Source: Petrosia ficiformis | Taxonomy: Eukaryota; Porifera; Demospongiae; Haplosclerida; Petrosiidae | NCBI GenBank assembly: GCA_947044365.1 | Contig: OX345641.1 | Location: 6,098,347-6,162,346 of the forward strand | Reading direction: 5' to 3' | DNA: 64,000 bases | Shown: positions 1 to 13,200 of the stretch, piece after piece | Layout: the number at the start of each line of letters is the position of its first letter | Position numbering within the stretch: position 1 is the first letter of the stretch | The notes under the pieces: generated by a model | Told to the model about the DNA's origin: nothing | What the model saw: only the letters and a program-made list of their open reading frames with translations | Database searches by the model: none | Made by a program: the position numbers and the translations under genes

Positions 1-35
1 ACATTGTATTACAAGTAATACCTCGTACCATCTGC

Positions 36-750
36 TATATTGACGATATATTAATTACTTGAGTAAACGATCAGGAACAACTTGCTAATCTGGAAGAGGT
101 ACTGCGACAGTTACAATACCATGGAATCACATTGAAAAAAACAAATGTAAGTTTATGTGTGATAGTGTGGAATACCTTGGTTATACTGTTGATAGTGAAG
201 GATTGCATGTTACCCCAAGTAAGAAAGAGGCAATTGTAAATGCTCAGAATGTTACTGAACTGACAGCCTACCTGGGCCTTGTTAACTGTTATGGCAAATT
301 CATACCAAACTTGGCATCCATCCTTCAGCCACTCAACAGCCTTTTGCAAAAGAATTGCAAATGGGTGTGGTCAGAGAAATGTAGTGAGGCAGTACAAGAA
401 GCCACTGAAAAGCTAACCTCCTGTACTGTTCTTATTCACTATAATCCCTCACTCCCTATTCGATTAGCAGTCGATGTCTCCCAGTATGGTATTGGGACAG
501 TGTTGTTCCACATCACGCCTGATGGGGTAGAGAAACCCATAGCTTTTGCCTTCCAATCCCTTTCAAAGGCAGAGAGAAACTATTCACAAATCAAGAAAGA
601 AGGGTTATCATTAATTTTCGGAGTAAAGAAATTTAACCAGTATCTATATGGTAGAGAATTTACCTTAATTACAGATCACAAACCATTGACTAAAATATTT
701 GGATGTCATAAAGGTATTCCTCCTATCACAGCAGCTAGACTACAGCGATG
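36..750 (+). pseudogene. gypsy reverse transcriptase 3' part plus RNase H
   Basis: The catalytic RT box YIDD is encoded at 36-47 and followed by ILIT, then an in-frame TGA at 60-62. The frame continues through the RT thumb to a one-base slip in the A-run near 133-140, then resumes as KCKF...VEYLGY. The RNase H-like domain follows: its first acidic site lies in AVDVSQYGIGTVL, the second in EGLSLIFGVKKF, and the TDHKPL motif is at about 673-690. The frame is lost near 750. What remains is the 3' end of the RT fingers/palm, the connection and most of RNase H. It is a dead copy. Confidence 0.85.
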
Positions 751-1019
751 AGCTATACTGTTATCAACCTATCTCTACAACATTATATTCAGATCTACTT
801 GCCCACGGGAATGCTGATGGATTCTCTCAACTTCCATTATCTGTTACCCAGGATGAGTCAACTCAAGCAGAAGGAGCATCAGCCATATTTAGTCTCTCTC
901 AGATTGGTATCTTACCTGTTACTTGTACCGAACACCAGACAGTCACTCGTAATTACCCTGTCCTTAGTAAAGTCTTACACTACACAAGATATGGATGACC
1001 AGGTGAGATATTAGATGAA

Positions 1020-1640
1020 TTGAAGCCATATTGTAATTGGTCAAGTGAGTTATGTATAGAGGATAATTGCATCATGTGGGGGATTGGAGTAGTAGTTCCC
1101 CAGAAGCTTAGACAAAGAGTTGTTGAAGAATTACATACTAGCCATATGGGAATGAATAAAATGAAAGTGGTAGCTACAGGTTTTGTGGTGGCCCTTAACT
1201 GATAAGGAGATTGAGCAATTAGCTAAGTCCTGTGATGCATGTTTATCTGTTCGACATTCTCCTCCTCACTCACCATTGCACCCCTGGTCTTGGCCAACTC
1301 GACCATGGCAGCGTGTCCACATTCACTTTGCCGGACCACTGTTTGGTAAAACTTACTTGATAGTCACTCCAAATGGCCTGAAATCTGGGAAGTATCATTT
1401 ACATCTGCATTTGGAACAATTGATGTTTTACGACACATTTTTTCAGTTTTCGGTCCTCCCAAACAACTCGTGTCAGATAATGGGCTGCAATTTACATCTC
1501 ATGATTTTAAAGTTTTTCTTTGTGAAAATGGAATCAAACATTTCAAATCAGCTCCCTATCACCCTTAAACCAATGGTCAATAGAGAGATTGGTGCAATCA
1601 CTAACAAATTCATTGAAGAAGGGGAAGAAGGAAGGTCACA
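1020..1640 (+). pseudogene. gypsy integrase, zinc-binding and catalytic core
   Basis: Pieces in shifted frames make up an integrase. The HHCC zinc-binding part runs from VVPQKLRQRVVEELHTSHMG (1098 on) to the CDAC pair near 1231-1242. The core follows as PWQRVHIHFAGP, where the usual first catalytic Asp (HIDFAGP) reads His. The second Asp is kept in VSDNGLQF near 1470-1493. After the APYHP motif a TAA interrupts the usual TNGQ segment. At least two frameshifts and the lost Asp make it inactive. The stretch 751-1019 between RNase H and integrase is the degenerate linker and holds no intact reading frame. Confidence 0.8.
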
Positions 1641-2184
1641 CTAGTCAGTATACACTGTCTAACTTTCTTTTATACTACCGAGCAACTCCTCACTCAACAA
1701 CTGGCAAGGCCCCCTGTGAATTAATGTTGAGAAGACCCCTAAGGACAGTATTAGATTTGTTGAAACCTAACACAAAAACTAAAGTTCATGACCAACAAAA
1801 TTTACAGAAGAGTAACCATGACGTGCACTCACATGTCAGGAAGTTCAACGTAGGACAAAGAGTCATGGTACGCAGCTATCGTAATGACGACCCCTCTTGG
1901 ATTAGTGGCAAAATCGTGAAACAAAAAGGTGATGTCACTTGAAGATGGAATAATTTTGGAAAAGACATGTGGACCAACTACTATTTAAAGATGACAGCAC
2001 CGAAGCAGTCAGTACCTGGGAATATCCTAGTTCTGTTACCCCATCTGAAGATCAATCTAATCTAGAGCAGAGTACCTGTTCAACTCAGTCAGGTATTGAG
2101 CCCGAGACTATTAACCCTGAAGGTGATTCAACAATTTCTCGTTATCCTCAACGAATACATCATCCACCGGACCGATACTATTAA
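1641..2184 (+). pseudogene. gypsy integrase C-terminus and pol tail
   Basis: The conserved integrase end is visible: NFLLYYRATPHSTTGKAPCE near 1660-1720, then a chromo/GPY-like stretch (FNVGQRVMVRSY...WISGKIV) at about 1843-1920, and a tail ending RYPQRIHHPPDRYY at about 2140-2181, which closes just before the polypurine tract and LTR. One frame change near 1940 separates the last two parts. A second, diverged copy of this same region lies at 2684-3223, which supports two internal regions between three LTRs. Confidence 0.8.
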
Positions 2185-2248
2185 TATTGTATTCTGAGTA
2201 ATTAGTTAGTTGTTTTGTTCTTATTTACTTTTTGTAAGAGAGAAGGAG

Positions 2249-2587
2249 TGTAGTGGACCTAATAGTTATGAATATTGTTACAAACTGGGCATGCTCAGAT
2301 TGCCTCATGTTCAGTTCTCCTCATGATATATATTGGGAAAACCTACATTCATTCATATATTACATATAGTACGTCATAATGATTATATCGAAACTCAATA
2401 TTAAACATAAGGTTAAGCATATTTTGTGTATGTTCTTTTTGGATCCATTATAATCTTAATTACGAACATACAGTATGTACATACAGTACATGTTAGGTAT
2501 AGTAGAGTACTAGATTACTATAATTGTATAAATTGAAGGCAAAGCAATCATTTTTATAGCTAACATACTCTAACTGATATATAATGT
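2249..2587 (+). repeat. LTR of the left gypsy element (central copy)
   Basis: It starts TGTAGTGGACC immediately after a purine tract and matches the LTRs at 3272 and 38113. It carries about 88 extra bases (about 2334-2421) absent from the other two, which accounts for its length (about 339 against about 250 bp). Its right end runs straight into a gag zinc knuckle, so the primer-binding site and gag 5' end are deleted. Confidence 0.8.
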
Positions 2588-3271
2588 CGTTACAAGGATT
2601 TCGATTGCTTAAAGTGTGGCAAAAAATGCCACCTAAAAGTTGTTTGTCATAGCAAAGGATATCGAGCTCAAATAGCTACTACCGAGCAACTCTTCACTCA
2701 ACAACTGGCAAGGCCCCCTGTGAATTAATGTTGAGAAGACCCCTAAGGACAGTATTAGATTTGTTGAAACCTAACACAGTTCATGACCAACTAAGTTTAC
2801 AGAAGCGTAACCATGATGTGCACTCACATGTCAGGAAGTTCAACGTAGGACAAAGAATCATGGTACGCAGCTATCGTGATGATGACCCCTATTGAATTAG
2901 TGGCAAAATCGTGGAATAGAAAGGTGATGTCACTTGAAGATGGAATAATTTGGAAAAGACATGTGGACCAACTACTATTTAAAGATGACAGCACCGAAAC
3001 AGTCAGTACCTGGGAATATCCTAGTTCTGTTACCCCATCTGAAGATCAATCTAATCTAGAGCAAAGTACCTGTTTTTTTCTGTGGACTTCAATGCTAATA
3101 CTTGTTCAACTCAGTCAGGTATTAAGCCCGAGACTATTAACCCTGAAGGTGATTCAACAATTTCTAGTTATCCTCAACGAATATGTCATCCACCGGACCG
3201 ATACTATTAATATTGTATTCTGAGTAATTAGTTAGTTGTTTTGTTATTTACTTTTTGTAAGAGGGAAGGAG
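2588..3271 (+). pseudogene. Deleted gypsy internal region: gag CCHC knuckle joined to integrase tail
   Basis: Positions 2606-2647 encode CLKCGKKCHLKVVC, a perfect CX2CX4HX4C retroviral-type zinc knuckle typical of Gag nucleocapsid. The frame continues for a few codons, then jumps at about 2680 to the integrase ATPHSTTGKAPCE region that also occurs at 1680. Everything between (protease, RT, RNase H, most of integrase) is missing. The integrase part duplicates 1680-2184 with many substitutions and a TGA, and ends at the polypurine tract before 3272. This is a large internal deletion derivative. Confidence 0.75.
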
Positions 3272-3521
3272 TGTAGTGGACCTAATAATTATGAATATTG
3301 TTACAAACTGGGCATGCTCAGATTGCCTCATGTTCAGTTCTCCTCATGATATATATTTTGTGTATGTTCTTTTTGGATCCATTATAATCTTAGTTAGGAA
3401 CATACAGTATGTATATACAGTACATGTTAGGTATAGTAGAGTCCTAGATTACTATAATTGTATGAATTCAAGGGAAAGCAATCATTTTATAGCTAACATA
3501 CTCTAGCTGATATATAATGTA
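3272..3521 (+). repeat. 3' LTR of the left gypsy element
   Basis: 250 bp beginning TGTAGTGGACC and ending TAATGTA, followed by GTATG at 3522-3526. In locus B the same LTR (38113-38359) is flanked on both sides by GTATG, so GTATG is the 5-bp target duplication and 3522 is the true right boundary. Confidence 0.8.
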
Positions 3522-4159
3522 GTATGTTATATTTGTATCTCTCATATAATGAAACAATACTAATGCTCACAGACTGAATTATGATTTGTATTGTAAGGTT
3601 GCTATAACAACATACTTCTGTCAAGTGACTGCATAGTATACAGTGCAATAAAATAATTGGTCAGGTGACTTCTGGTGTTATCAGAAGGAAAGAATTCCGG
3701 ATCCTTAGCCATAGTATAAAATAGCTTGTAATCTGTCAGTGATGACTAATTCTTATAATGTACATCATGTGTACAAATGTACTATGTGATATCTAATGAA
3801 TATTACTGATAAGATACATTCCGATATTTCATAATACATGTACCTGAAAATAGTTGTTACTATAATTTCTAGATTTCTGATTTACAGCCTCTATAAATCA
3901 TCACCATCATTTCAAACTAATAATCTTCCTCACCATCAATTATTATAATAGTTGTAATCCATTAGGTTAACACTTGTTATACATGAATACAATAAGTGAA
4001 TATCTATTTGGAATATCAACCAACATATTATACATGTGAACTTGAACACAAAATTACATTTAACTATAAGTGTATCATGATCACAAAGTTTAGTGTGTTA
4101 TTTATTAAATACTACATGTAATAATTATAAATAATTATTATCTTGTCTTTCTACATCAG
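3522..4159 (+). other. Intron of gene A (duplicated with locus B)
   Basis: Non-coding, AT-rich. It aligns base for base with 38360-38978 of locus B with small indels and ends in a pyrimidine-rich stretch and TATCAG acceptor-like sequence before the ankyrin exon at 4160. No other gene seen. Confidence 0.7.
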
Positions 4160-4258
4160 TATGGATGGAGTCCTCTATACATTGTAGCACGCTACAATAA
4201 TGTTCAAGTTGCTAGTGTTCTTATAGAGGCTGGAGCTGATCTAGATCTACCTGATAAG
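4160..4258 (+). CDS. Gene A exon: one ankyrin repeat
   Basis: A 99-nt phase 0-0 exon encoding exactly one 33-residue ankyrin repeat (SPLYIVARYNN...VLIEAGADLDLPDK). It is weaker at the TPLHxAA signature than its locus B partner at 38979 (SPLHCAALFNN), so the A copy has drifted in the first helix. The donor is GTAATG and the acceptor TCAG. Confidence 0.8.
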
Positions 4259-7200
4259 GTAATGATTTGTTTCATATTAAACAAACTACAGATGTATTAT
4301 ATAGTTTATGTACAATTGATTGAATCTTCAGATATGTGAACCACATTTATTTTATAGTATGGCTTCATAATGTATAATGTACTACACTAGACACATGATA
4401 ACATATAATTATAATGAATTCTGTGGTTGAGTATGTTACTGTATAGCGGAATATTTTCATCGGGTCTAATTTTCATATTTTTCGTGATACAGAACAATTT
4501 CATGAATATTTAACTCACAAAACGTTATTGTCATGGGTGGCGTTTGAGCAATATCGATCGAAAAATGAAAGTTTGAGCCACAAAAATCAAATATCGATGA
4601 AAACACGAAAATTAGACACCACGAAAATATCCTGCTATACAGTAGTGTACAGCACTAGATTACAATATAATAATCTTAGTGATAATTAAGGATTTTTAGT
4701 TGTACATGTTCATACTCAATCATGATATTATTTATATTCTATGGTTTATATAAATATTATACTAGTTGATTGGGTAATATACAGTATAAGGCAAAAAGGT
4801 AACTACGGCGCAACTTCGCTATAATTCTACTGTGAACGTGTTGAAAGTTCGCCGTTAGTTCGGTTAAACTGCGTTGGGGGTACTGCGTTGTGTAAATTAA
4901 TAATAATTAATTTTACTTAAGGGCGTGTCTATCGAAGTACACGTGATAGCATCATAGTCGGCTGTGGCAGTGTGGCTAAGCATGTCTTTAAGAAAGCAGC
5001 TTAAAGAATTGCAAGAAAACTCTGGTGAGTTGCTTATAGGTGTTATTATAATGTATACTAGAGTTTTTGATGGTTTTCCCGATCCTGGTTGATGCCCGAT
5101 GCTCCCTGTCTTCTCATACTTTTTCAAAAACTTAGCAACTCCACTTCTGCTTGCTGTTAGTCCTTCATTCTTTCAAAGTCATGAGATGGTATAAGAACGC
5201 TTGCTAAGACGTGAATGATACAAAATCCTTTGTTGTTTGTAGCTGCTATAAACCATCGCGGTAGATATTCAATTAGTATAAGCAAAGATAAATTATTTTA
5301 GCGCTATGTAAACTGTTTACATAGTATGGGTTCATGACGTAATTGTTCCACATGAATGATGTTAATTTATAGTTGACCGCAGAACTACCTTTGAAGTACT
5401 GTTTAAACTACTCCGCAGTACTAGGAGTAGTACTGCATAATTACTCTTCGGTTCAGCGACGTTTTTTCGCCTTATACTGTATCTACACTACTATCCAATA
5501 TGAAGAAACATCCTTTTTGTTCTTGTACTCTAACTGATGTTATACATGTATGTATCATTTTGTATTATTAGCATATCCAGTTTAAATACATGTACTGCAT
5601 GAAAATATCTTTTCCTAATTTCTATCACTTTTTGATTAATATCATGAAATCCTCATCATCATTTCACACTAATGCTCTTCCTCAGTTTCAATTAAGTTGT
5701 TTTATTAAATAATTTATTTGTTCTCTTCTAATATTGATAATCCATGAATTAATACTCAAATAATATAATAATACATGAATACTATAAATGTAATATCAAT
5801 CAAGATTTCATGTACATGTGGAATTTATACCTAAATGTTCAATAAGTACTGTTCTAATTATTATGACTATTTATTTTGTCTTTTCACATCAGTATGGATC
5901 GTCTCCTCTCCATAGAGCAATAGATAGTGATAATGTTCAAATGGTTCGTTTGTTGATTCAGGCTGGTGCAAAGACAAATCTACCTAATAAGGTAAATTTA
6001 TTAAACAAACTACAAATGTGTATTATAATTAAAATATAGTTTGTGTACAACTAATTACATGAATCTTCAGGTATATATTGTGAACCATATTTATTTCACA
6101 GTGTAGTTTCATATATATGTATAAGTCACTATCTACATTATCATGTTCAGTTGAACAACATATCTTTTGTACACAGACACATGATGATAGTAACATCATA
6201 TACTCCCTGTAGTTTAGCATTACAATATGTATGTTAGTGGAATTAGTATAATTATAACAATCCAAACAAAGTTGAGGATTATTTTGCTATGTACTCTTTA
6301 ACTGATATAAAGTATGTTGTACATGTATGTCTTATATAATATCCCATAATGTAATCAATTAATATTATGTATGGTTTCTATTGCAATTTGGTATTAAACA
6401 GAACATATTGAAGCAATTAGTATGAAGTGGAAGTGTAGTAATGTTGACTGTGTTGAATATGTTCTATACTATTAACAATGAGTTGATTGTTATTGAGTTA
6501 TTGTAATGGAGTATGCATATAGCCAATTATCTATATTATTGTTTTATAGTCCCATTGTCTATGTAAGGGCAGCAGCCCTAGTTTCTGTATCTACATGTAT
6601 ATAAGCTGCATTTTTATTCAAGAGATTTAGTCCAGATTTCACTAAGGCAGTTAATCCCTGTTGAGGTTACTATACATAATTGCCAACGAGGATGGCTACT
6701 TTATTTGGACATGTCGGGGAATTCGACAATAATAGGAAGAATAGATACAGTATGTAGAACAACTAGACCAAGCAAATGGCTTTACTGAAAACAATTGGAA
6801 GAGAGCTATTCTATTGCTACAATAGGTCCCATGACCTACAAGACACTAAGGAATGTTGTAATGCCCAGAAAACCAGAAGAGATGTCATACCAAGATTTAC
6901 TGGCTGCTATGAAGACACACTATCGTTCAACACCATAGGAGATTGTGCAACGATTTCGATTTAATAGCAGATCGTCACGTACGTGGAATAAACGATCCAA
7001 ATACACATGTGGGAACGCCTACTATTATCTGAGGTCAACTTAACTTTCCAGAAAGCCTTCGAGATAGCACAAGGACTGGAATCAGCAGTTCACAATTTAA
7101 AAACACTTTTGCCTTCCAAGGAGATTCATAAGGTGGAAAAGACAGTTAGTACTCGTATATCTGTGGGAAGAGTAATTGTCGGCCCAAGTCTCATGGGTAG

Positions 7201-10200
7201 GGATTGGTTAGCCGTTTTCCCTCTCAACTGGAAAGAAATTTATTATATTGAGAACTGTTCGATACAAAGTGCTCTGCAATCCACATGTCGTACCTCATTT
7301 TTGTAAGTCTAGGACAGTGCCGTATGCCTTGCGTGCTAGGGTAGAGGATGAGTTAGAGAGATTGGTGGAACTGGGAGTATTAGAGCCAGTCCAGTTTGCA
7401 GACTGGGCAGCACCAATAGTTCTGTGCATGAAGAGCAACAAGTCATCAATAAGGATTTGCGGAGATTTTAAAATAACGATAAATTGTTCCATAAAATTGG
7501 ATCAGTACCCCTTCCCAAAAATTGAGGATCTATTTGCTAATCTCTCGGGTGGAAAAATATTTACTAAGCTTGACCTAAGCCAAGCTTATCAGCAGGTTCG
7601 ATTGGATGCAGCATCAAAGAAGTTAGTGGTGATTAACACTCGAGGATTGTTCCGATATTATCGTCTGCCCTTTGGTGGTGTATCATCAGCACCCGAAATT
7701 TTCCCGTACCCTTTCTACTGCCGAGAAGAACTAGAGAAAGAGGGACACTCTTGTGTATTTGGAGTGAAGAGGTTTCACTCATTCCTGTATGGACACAATT
7801 TCACAATGTGTACAGATCATAAGCCTCTTCTCGGTCTGATAGTTGAGCACTGTTCAGTGCCTGCTCAAGCTTCTGCAAGGATCCAACCTGTTCAGTGCCT
7901 GCTCAAGCTTCTGCAAGGATCCAACGCTGGCCTTGCTGTTGGAACAATTGCAAGAAAGCCCTGTGTCAGCAGAACAAATAAACATCTCGACTAGTCCAGG
8001 TCGTTATTTGTTCTGCTGACACAGGGCTTTCTTGCAATTGTTCCAACAGCAAGGCCTGCGTTGGATCCTTGCAGAAGCTTGGACTAGTCGATGTTATACC
8101 GTCCCAGGTGTTGTGATATGTTTTGAGTGGATGGCCAGATACATGTGGTTGTGATATGTTTTGAGTGGAAGGCCAGATACATGTGACAATGATGTACTGA
8201 AACCATTCTATAGTAGAAGAATGGAGCTATCAACTCAAGCTGGGTGCCTGTTGGGAAACAGAGTCATTGTTCCTCTGCCTGGTCATCAACTGGTCCTGGA
8301 TGATCTTGACCAGATACATGTGACAGTGATGTTCTGAAACCATTCTATAATAGACGAATGGAGCAATCAACTCGAGCTGGGTGCCTGTTATGGGGAAACA
8401 AACAAGAGTCATTGTTCCTCCGCCTGGTCGTCAACTGATCCGCCTGGTTTTTAACTGATCCTGGATGAAGTTCATGAGGGACATCCTGGAGTCCAGGATC
8501 AAGAATGAAAAGCCTCACTCGTATGTTTGTGTGGTAGGATGTTTTTGGTAGGATGTTTTTGTTAGCTATTGATGCTCATTAAAAATGGATGGAGGTGGAT
8601 ACTATGAATTCAACTACTATTGATGGTCATTAAAAATGGATGGAGATCGATACTATGAGTTCAACTACTTTCTTGGCTACTATACAATCGCTTCACAACA
8701 TGTTTGCTCGTTTTGGGTTACCTGAGCAGGTCATCACTGACAATGGACGTAATTTTGTTAGTGAAAAGTTTAAAGAGTTCCTCCATGGAATCAAACACAC
8801 TACCTCTGCCACATATCATCCTTCGACTAACGGATTGGCTGAACATGCTGTTCAAACGTTCAAGCAAGTACTAACAAAACTAAAGGAACGTACAATTAAT
8901 GAACATATATATCTCGATTTCTGTTCAACTACCTACAGAATTACCCCTCAATCAAGAACAGAAACTTCTCCTGCTGAACTAGAAACTTTGGATATGGTTC
9001 CAGATGGATACTTGGATTGCTAGTGGAGAATACAGAACCGCTCTCTCTCTTTCAAGATTGAATGTGAAGGAGGAAGAATCTGGTGTCGACACGTGGACCA
9101 TATTAGGAGACGCCTGGATGTCATACCTGACCGAACCTAGAGCTTTAACTTCTATCGAAGCTCGCTACCCTTCTCGGGACAGGAAACCACCCGACCGTTA
9201 CACGTATACCTCTTAGGAGGAAGAGATGTAGTAATGTTGACTGTATTGATTATGTTCTATACTATTAACAATGAGTTGATTGTTATTGAGTTATTGTAAT
9301 CGTGTTTGCATATAGCCAATTATCTATATTATAGTCCCATTGTCTATGTAAGGGCACCATGCAGCCCTTGTTTCTGTATCTACATATATAGAAGCTGCAT
9401 TTTGATTTAGTGCAGATTTCACAGTATCATTGTTGGGGTTACTACAGAAAGCATTTAGTAATGATAATTATTTGTATTTTCCACTTTCTAATAATGAAAT
9501 ATGTCTTCAGCTTTAATTATTGCCTTATAATGTTTATATCAGCATTTATATGAGCAAGTGATTACTAACATTAATAACAATTATAAATTGTCTACAATAT
9601 CAGTGAATACCAATTTAATTGTTGAGTTCACAACTTTATGAACTTTATGGGCAAAGCTTCATAAACTATAAAGCTGAAATGTTTGGTTATTCATTATATC
9701 ATACTCCAATCCCTGACTGTTTTCTAGATTAGTAACCTACATGTATCATGTTCACTTGAATGATATAACATTTATATACTAGACATGTAATAATACTAAC
9801 ATGTATAGTATTTTATGATTGAGTATTCTTAATGTTAATATGACATTGAACCAATTGAATTGAATTACATAAATTATGAAACTATCTAAAGATGATAATT
9901 ATTAACTTGTATTCACTAGTAATAAGGAAACCCTTGTACTGTACTGTATATTATGTACTTGTAATTGTTTTCTTCATGTAAACACATTAATGAATACATG
10001 TACATGTGTAGTAACAGTATATAGTCATAAAAAGGTCAGTACTTCATATAAGAAATAGCTATATTACACATTCAAAATAGTATAATACTTATACAAACCA
10101 CAGAATACAATAATTTCTTCCTTGAATAAGAACAAAAACATCCTGATATAACCCTAACAATGTCAGTACTCCTAACATAATTCTTATATCATATAAGACT

Positions 10201-13200
10201 ATATAAATGTTACATTATTTTGTGAGTTCTTATATGAAGAAACAACCCATAAAAGTGAATACACAAACTGTAGTGATAATTATTATCATAATTAAAAATT
10301 AAATATCTGCATATTAAATATTCTATACTATAGAATGGTAAATATCCTCTTGACTATGCAAGGACACTTGAGATGAGAGAAGTATTTGAAACAGGTCAGT
10401 TCAATTTAGTCATTCAGTCATGTTTAATACACACATGTAGATGAACACAGGTATTCATACAATAGTTGGATACTCCCAAATATCATATTAATCATATTTC
10501 TATTGCTTGTACATATAATACATAATGAAATACTGGACATTAATTTATAACATAACATAATTCTCTATAGGTGCTTATTTACATCACATTATGTACAGTA
10601 CGTATGTATATGAATTTATTATGTATAAATCAGTGGCAGATCCAGTAGGTCCTTGGGTGCATTACACCTCCTTTTCTACTCATGAGATTCAAAGCTACTT
10701 GATAGTGTAATATTTGATATTTTAGTGACAAAAATTTGAAAGGAAGTATCCATGAACCTCGTGTTGTATATAATTACAAGTATATAAATTGTGTAATACT
10801 AAACATATACATGTTTAGCCACACCTTCATGAATATTAAATTTTAATAAAATTAAAATTTGTCTACTGCACATTCATTATATTACACCTGTTCAGTCACT
10901 ATGGACCCATTATATAAATACAAATGGCATACCTTTGACTAATTAAATTTATCAACCTGCTTCATCTACTTCTGTTTGTGTATAATATTATTTATATACA
11001 TGTGTAATATAGGTCTGATTGAGGTATTTTGTTCAGGATAATATAGCAATATAGGGTATCTCTATTCAATGTAGTACTAATCTCATGGGATATTTGTATT
11101 CATGGATGCATCTAGAGAGTTTTGAGATCTATAATTCTACAGAAATGTGACTGAAGTTTATAAAATGAGAGTAAATGAATCATTTGATGTTTTATTCTCC
11201 ATTTTAGAGCTCAAGAACAGAGAAAGCAAAGCAATCTTCTCCCATGCAATGCAAGAAGGATGGGTTGACATCAATATCCTCAGGATAGCAATCATGGGTC
11301 CTCCTGCCACTGGAAAAACCTCATTCCTACATTTGCTATTCAACTGGCCTGCTCCTACACATCATCACAGTACACCAATTGGTAATCGTCCAATACGTGC
11401 CATTCAAAGAATAGCTACTCACGATGAAGGGAATGTATGGAGTACAGTTGGCATTCCAGAATTAAATCAAATGATGGCAGAAGCTGCTCGATTACTTCGT
11501 TCCTCAGATGGCAGAAAGATCGCACTAAGCTCCCGTCAACAACAGACCGATATTTCCCTGCTCACATATGAAGTTGTGGATAATCCATCATATATTGAGA
11601 GAGAAGGAAAAGTATATAAAAATCAAGTGACCCCTCCAAATACAACACAAACAATACAAAAACGATCATCTCTTCCTACTCATACAGATATAGATGATCA
11701 GGATGTTGTTCGTTCCAAATTAATTCCAGATCCTTCACACTTCCCCAAAGAAGTTCTTCAATCATTAGCACAAGATAAAACATCAGGTGCTCTCTATCAA
11801 TCTACCTGGATCAATGTTTTAGATAGTGGTGGACAACCGCAATTTGCAGATATATCACGAGTCTTCATTCATGGCAATGTAATCAATATCATTGTCTTGA
11901 AATTAACACAACGTCTCGATGACAAGCCTACGTTTGCCTACTCCATTAATGGAAAAGTGTTGACTCAACCTGCTGTACTACAGATGACATATATACAACT
12001 CATACAATCATTTGTACGTTCCATCGTTTCCTCAAAGTACACAGTGAGGAAAGGATTAGAATGGGTAAAGCCTTTGTTTGTTATTATCGGTACCTACTAT
12101 GATCATACACATGGTATCAAGGGCTTCTTTAAATCTATTGAGCCACTTGCAGAGAAAAATCGACAGTTGGCTCTAGCTTTGCGTGAGTACAAAGAGCATC
12201 TTGTATTCTATAATGAGCACAATGAGGAACTTATCTTCCCTGTCAATAACATGTGCAAGTCGAGCCGTAAAAATATATCGTTGGAGATCCGTAATCATAT
12301 TACTTGTAGCAGCAAGCCTATGCCTATCAAAATTCCTATCAAAATTCCTATACGATGGTACATGTTTGAGGTTAAGGTGAAAGAAGAGTCACTAAAAGTA
12401 GCACATGGTATGGTGACATTAGATACCTGTGAACAGATTGGTATCAAACTAGGAATGGGGAAGAAAGAGGTTTCCCAGTGTATTGAATATTTGAACTCAC
12501 TTAGCTTATTCCTCTATTTCTCTGTTCTCCCTCATGTGGTGTTTACTAACCCACAGTATCTTCTTGACACAGTTACTTCGCTTATCAGAATGTCCTTCAT
12601 TGATTACCCGGAAGAATTACTCGCTAAAGGTTTTATCCTTCCACCCGACATGCAAAGAAAGCTTCGTCGTGAAGGAATCTTTTCAGAGGAGTTACTTCAT
12701 TATCTGTCTTTAGAGTTTATACCCAATCTCTTCACAAAGGATCACCTCATGGAGCTACTCCAGTATTTATTCATAATTACTCCTGTCAGAGAGACTGCTC
12801 CATTTCTTTATTTCATTCCATCCGCTCTACCCACTCATTATCTCTCTGAAGAAGAGAAGAAAGAATTCTCACAATCCTGTGAGCCTCTGCTACTATGCTT
12901 CAAACACAAAGTAATACCACAGGTATGTTCTATTTGTGAACACAATTGCAATTAATCATAACATTTCTATAGGAGATAATTTTAACTAATTGTGAGCACA
13001 ACAATTACTTTTTCATTTATGTCTTATAGGGTATTTTTGCTGCTTTAGTTGTTGCTCTAATGAAAAGGAGTACTTCTCCAAGATTTACATTGCATGAATC
13101 CATACAACAGTTACGATACTCTGTTCACTTGGATTCTGATGACCTGGATGGATCAGTAGGGTTGATGGATTGTCATAACTGGCTAGAGGTATATTACACA

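Larger units (their letters stand above)
1..3521 (+). mobile_element. Decayed Ty3/gypsy LTR retrotransposon with tandem LTRs
   Basis: The window opens inside a gypsy pol region (RT, then RNase H, then integrase, the Ty3/gypsy order). It runs into an LTR at 2249, then a much shortened second internal region (gag zinc knuckle joined to integrase C-terminus), then another LTR at 3272-3521. Both LTRs are preceded by a purine-rich tract (GAGAGAAGGAG and GAGGGAAGGAG) that fits a polypurine tract. The 5' LTR must lie left of the window. The LTR-internal-LTR-internal-LTR layout is typical of recombination between LTRs. All reading frames are broken, so it is inactive. The same insertion site in locus B holds only a solo LTR (38113-38359). 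Confidence 0.85.
6434..9446 (+). mobile_element. Second Ty3/gypsy element, internally deleted (gypsy-B)
   Basis: A 3.0-kb element in the intron before exon 10334. 5' LTR 6434-6674 and 3' LTR 9227-9446 both begin TGTAGTAATGTTGACTG and end near GGTTACTA(C/T)A; a purine tract (GGAGGAAGAGA) precedes the 3' LTR. Order inside: gag start, RT, RNase H fragment, a 76-bp inverted repeat, integrase core and tail. RT is fused to RNase H with the YxDD region lost, and frames are broken. I see no perfect target duplication (flanks GGAAG and GAAAG). The same element with the same deletion lies at 40540-44051, so it predates the duplication. Confidence 0.85.

Noticed and set aside
6029..6265. 78-codon minus ORF that is almost identical at 40135-40371
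   Set aside because: Identity comes from the recent duplication; it lies in an intron, lacks a domain and shows no coding-type change pattern.
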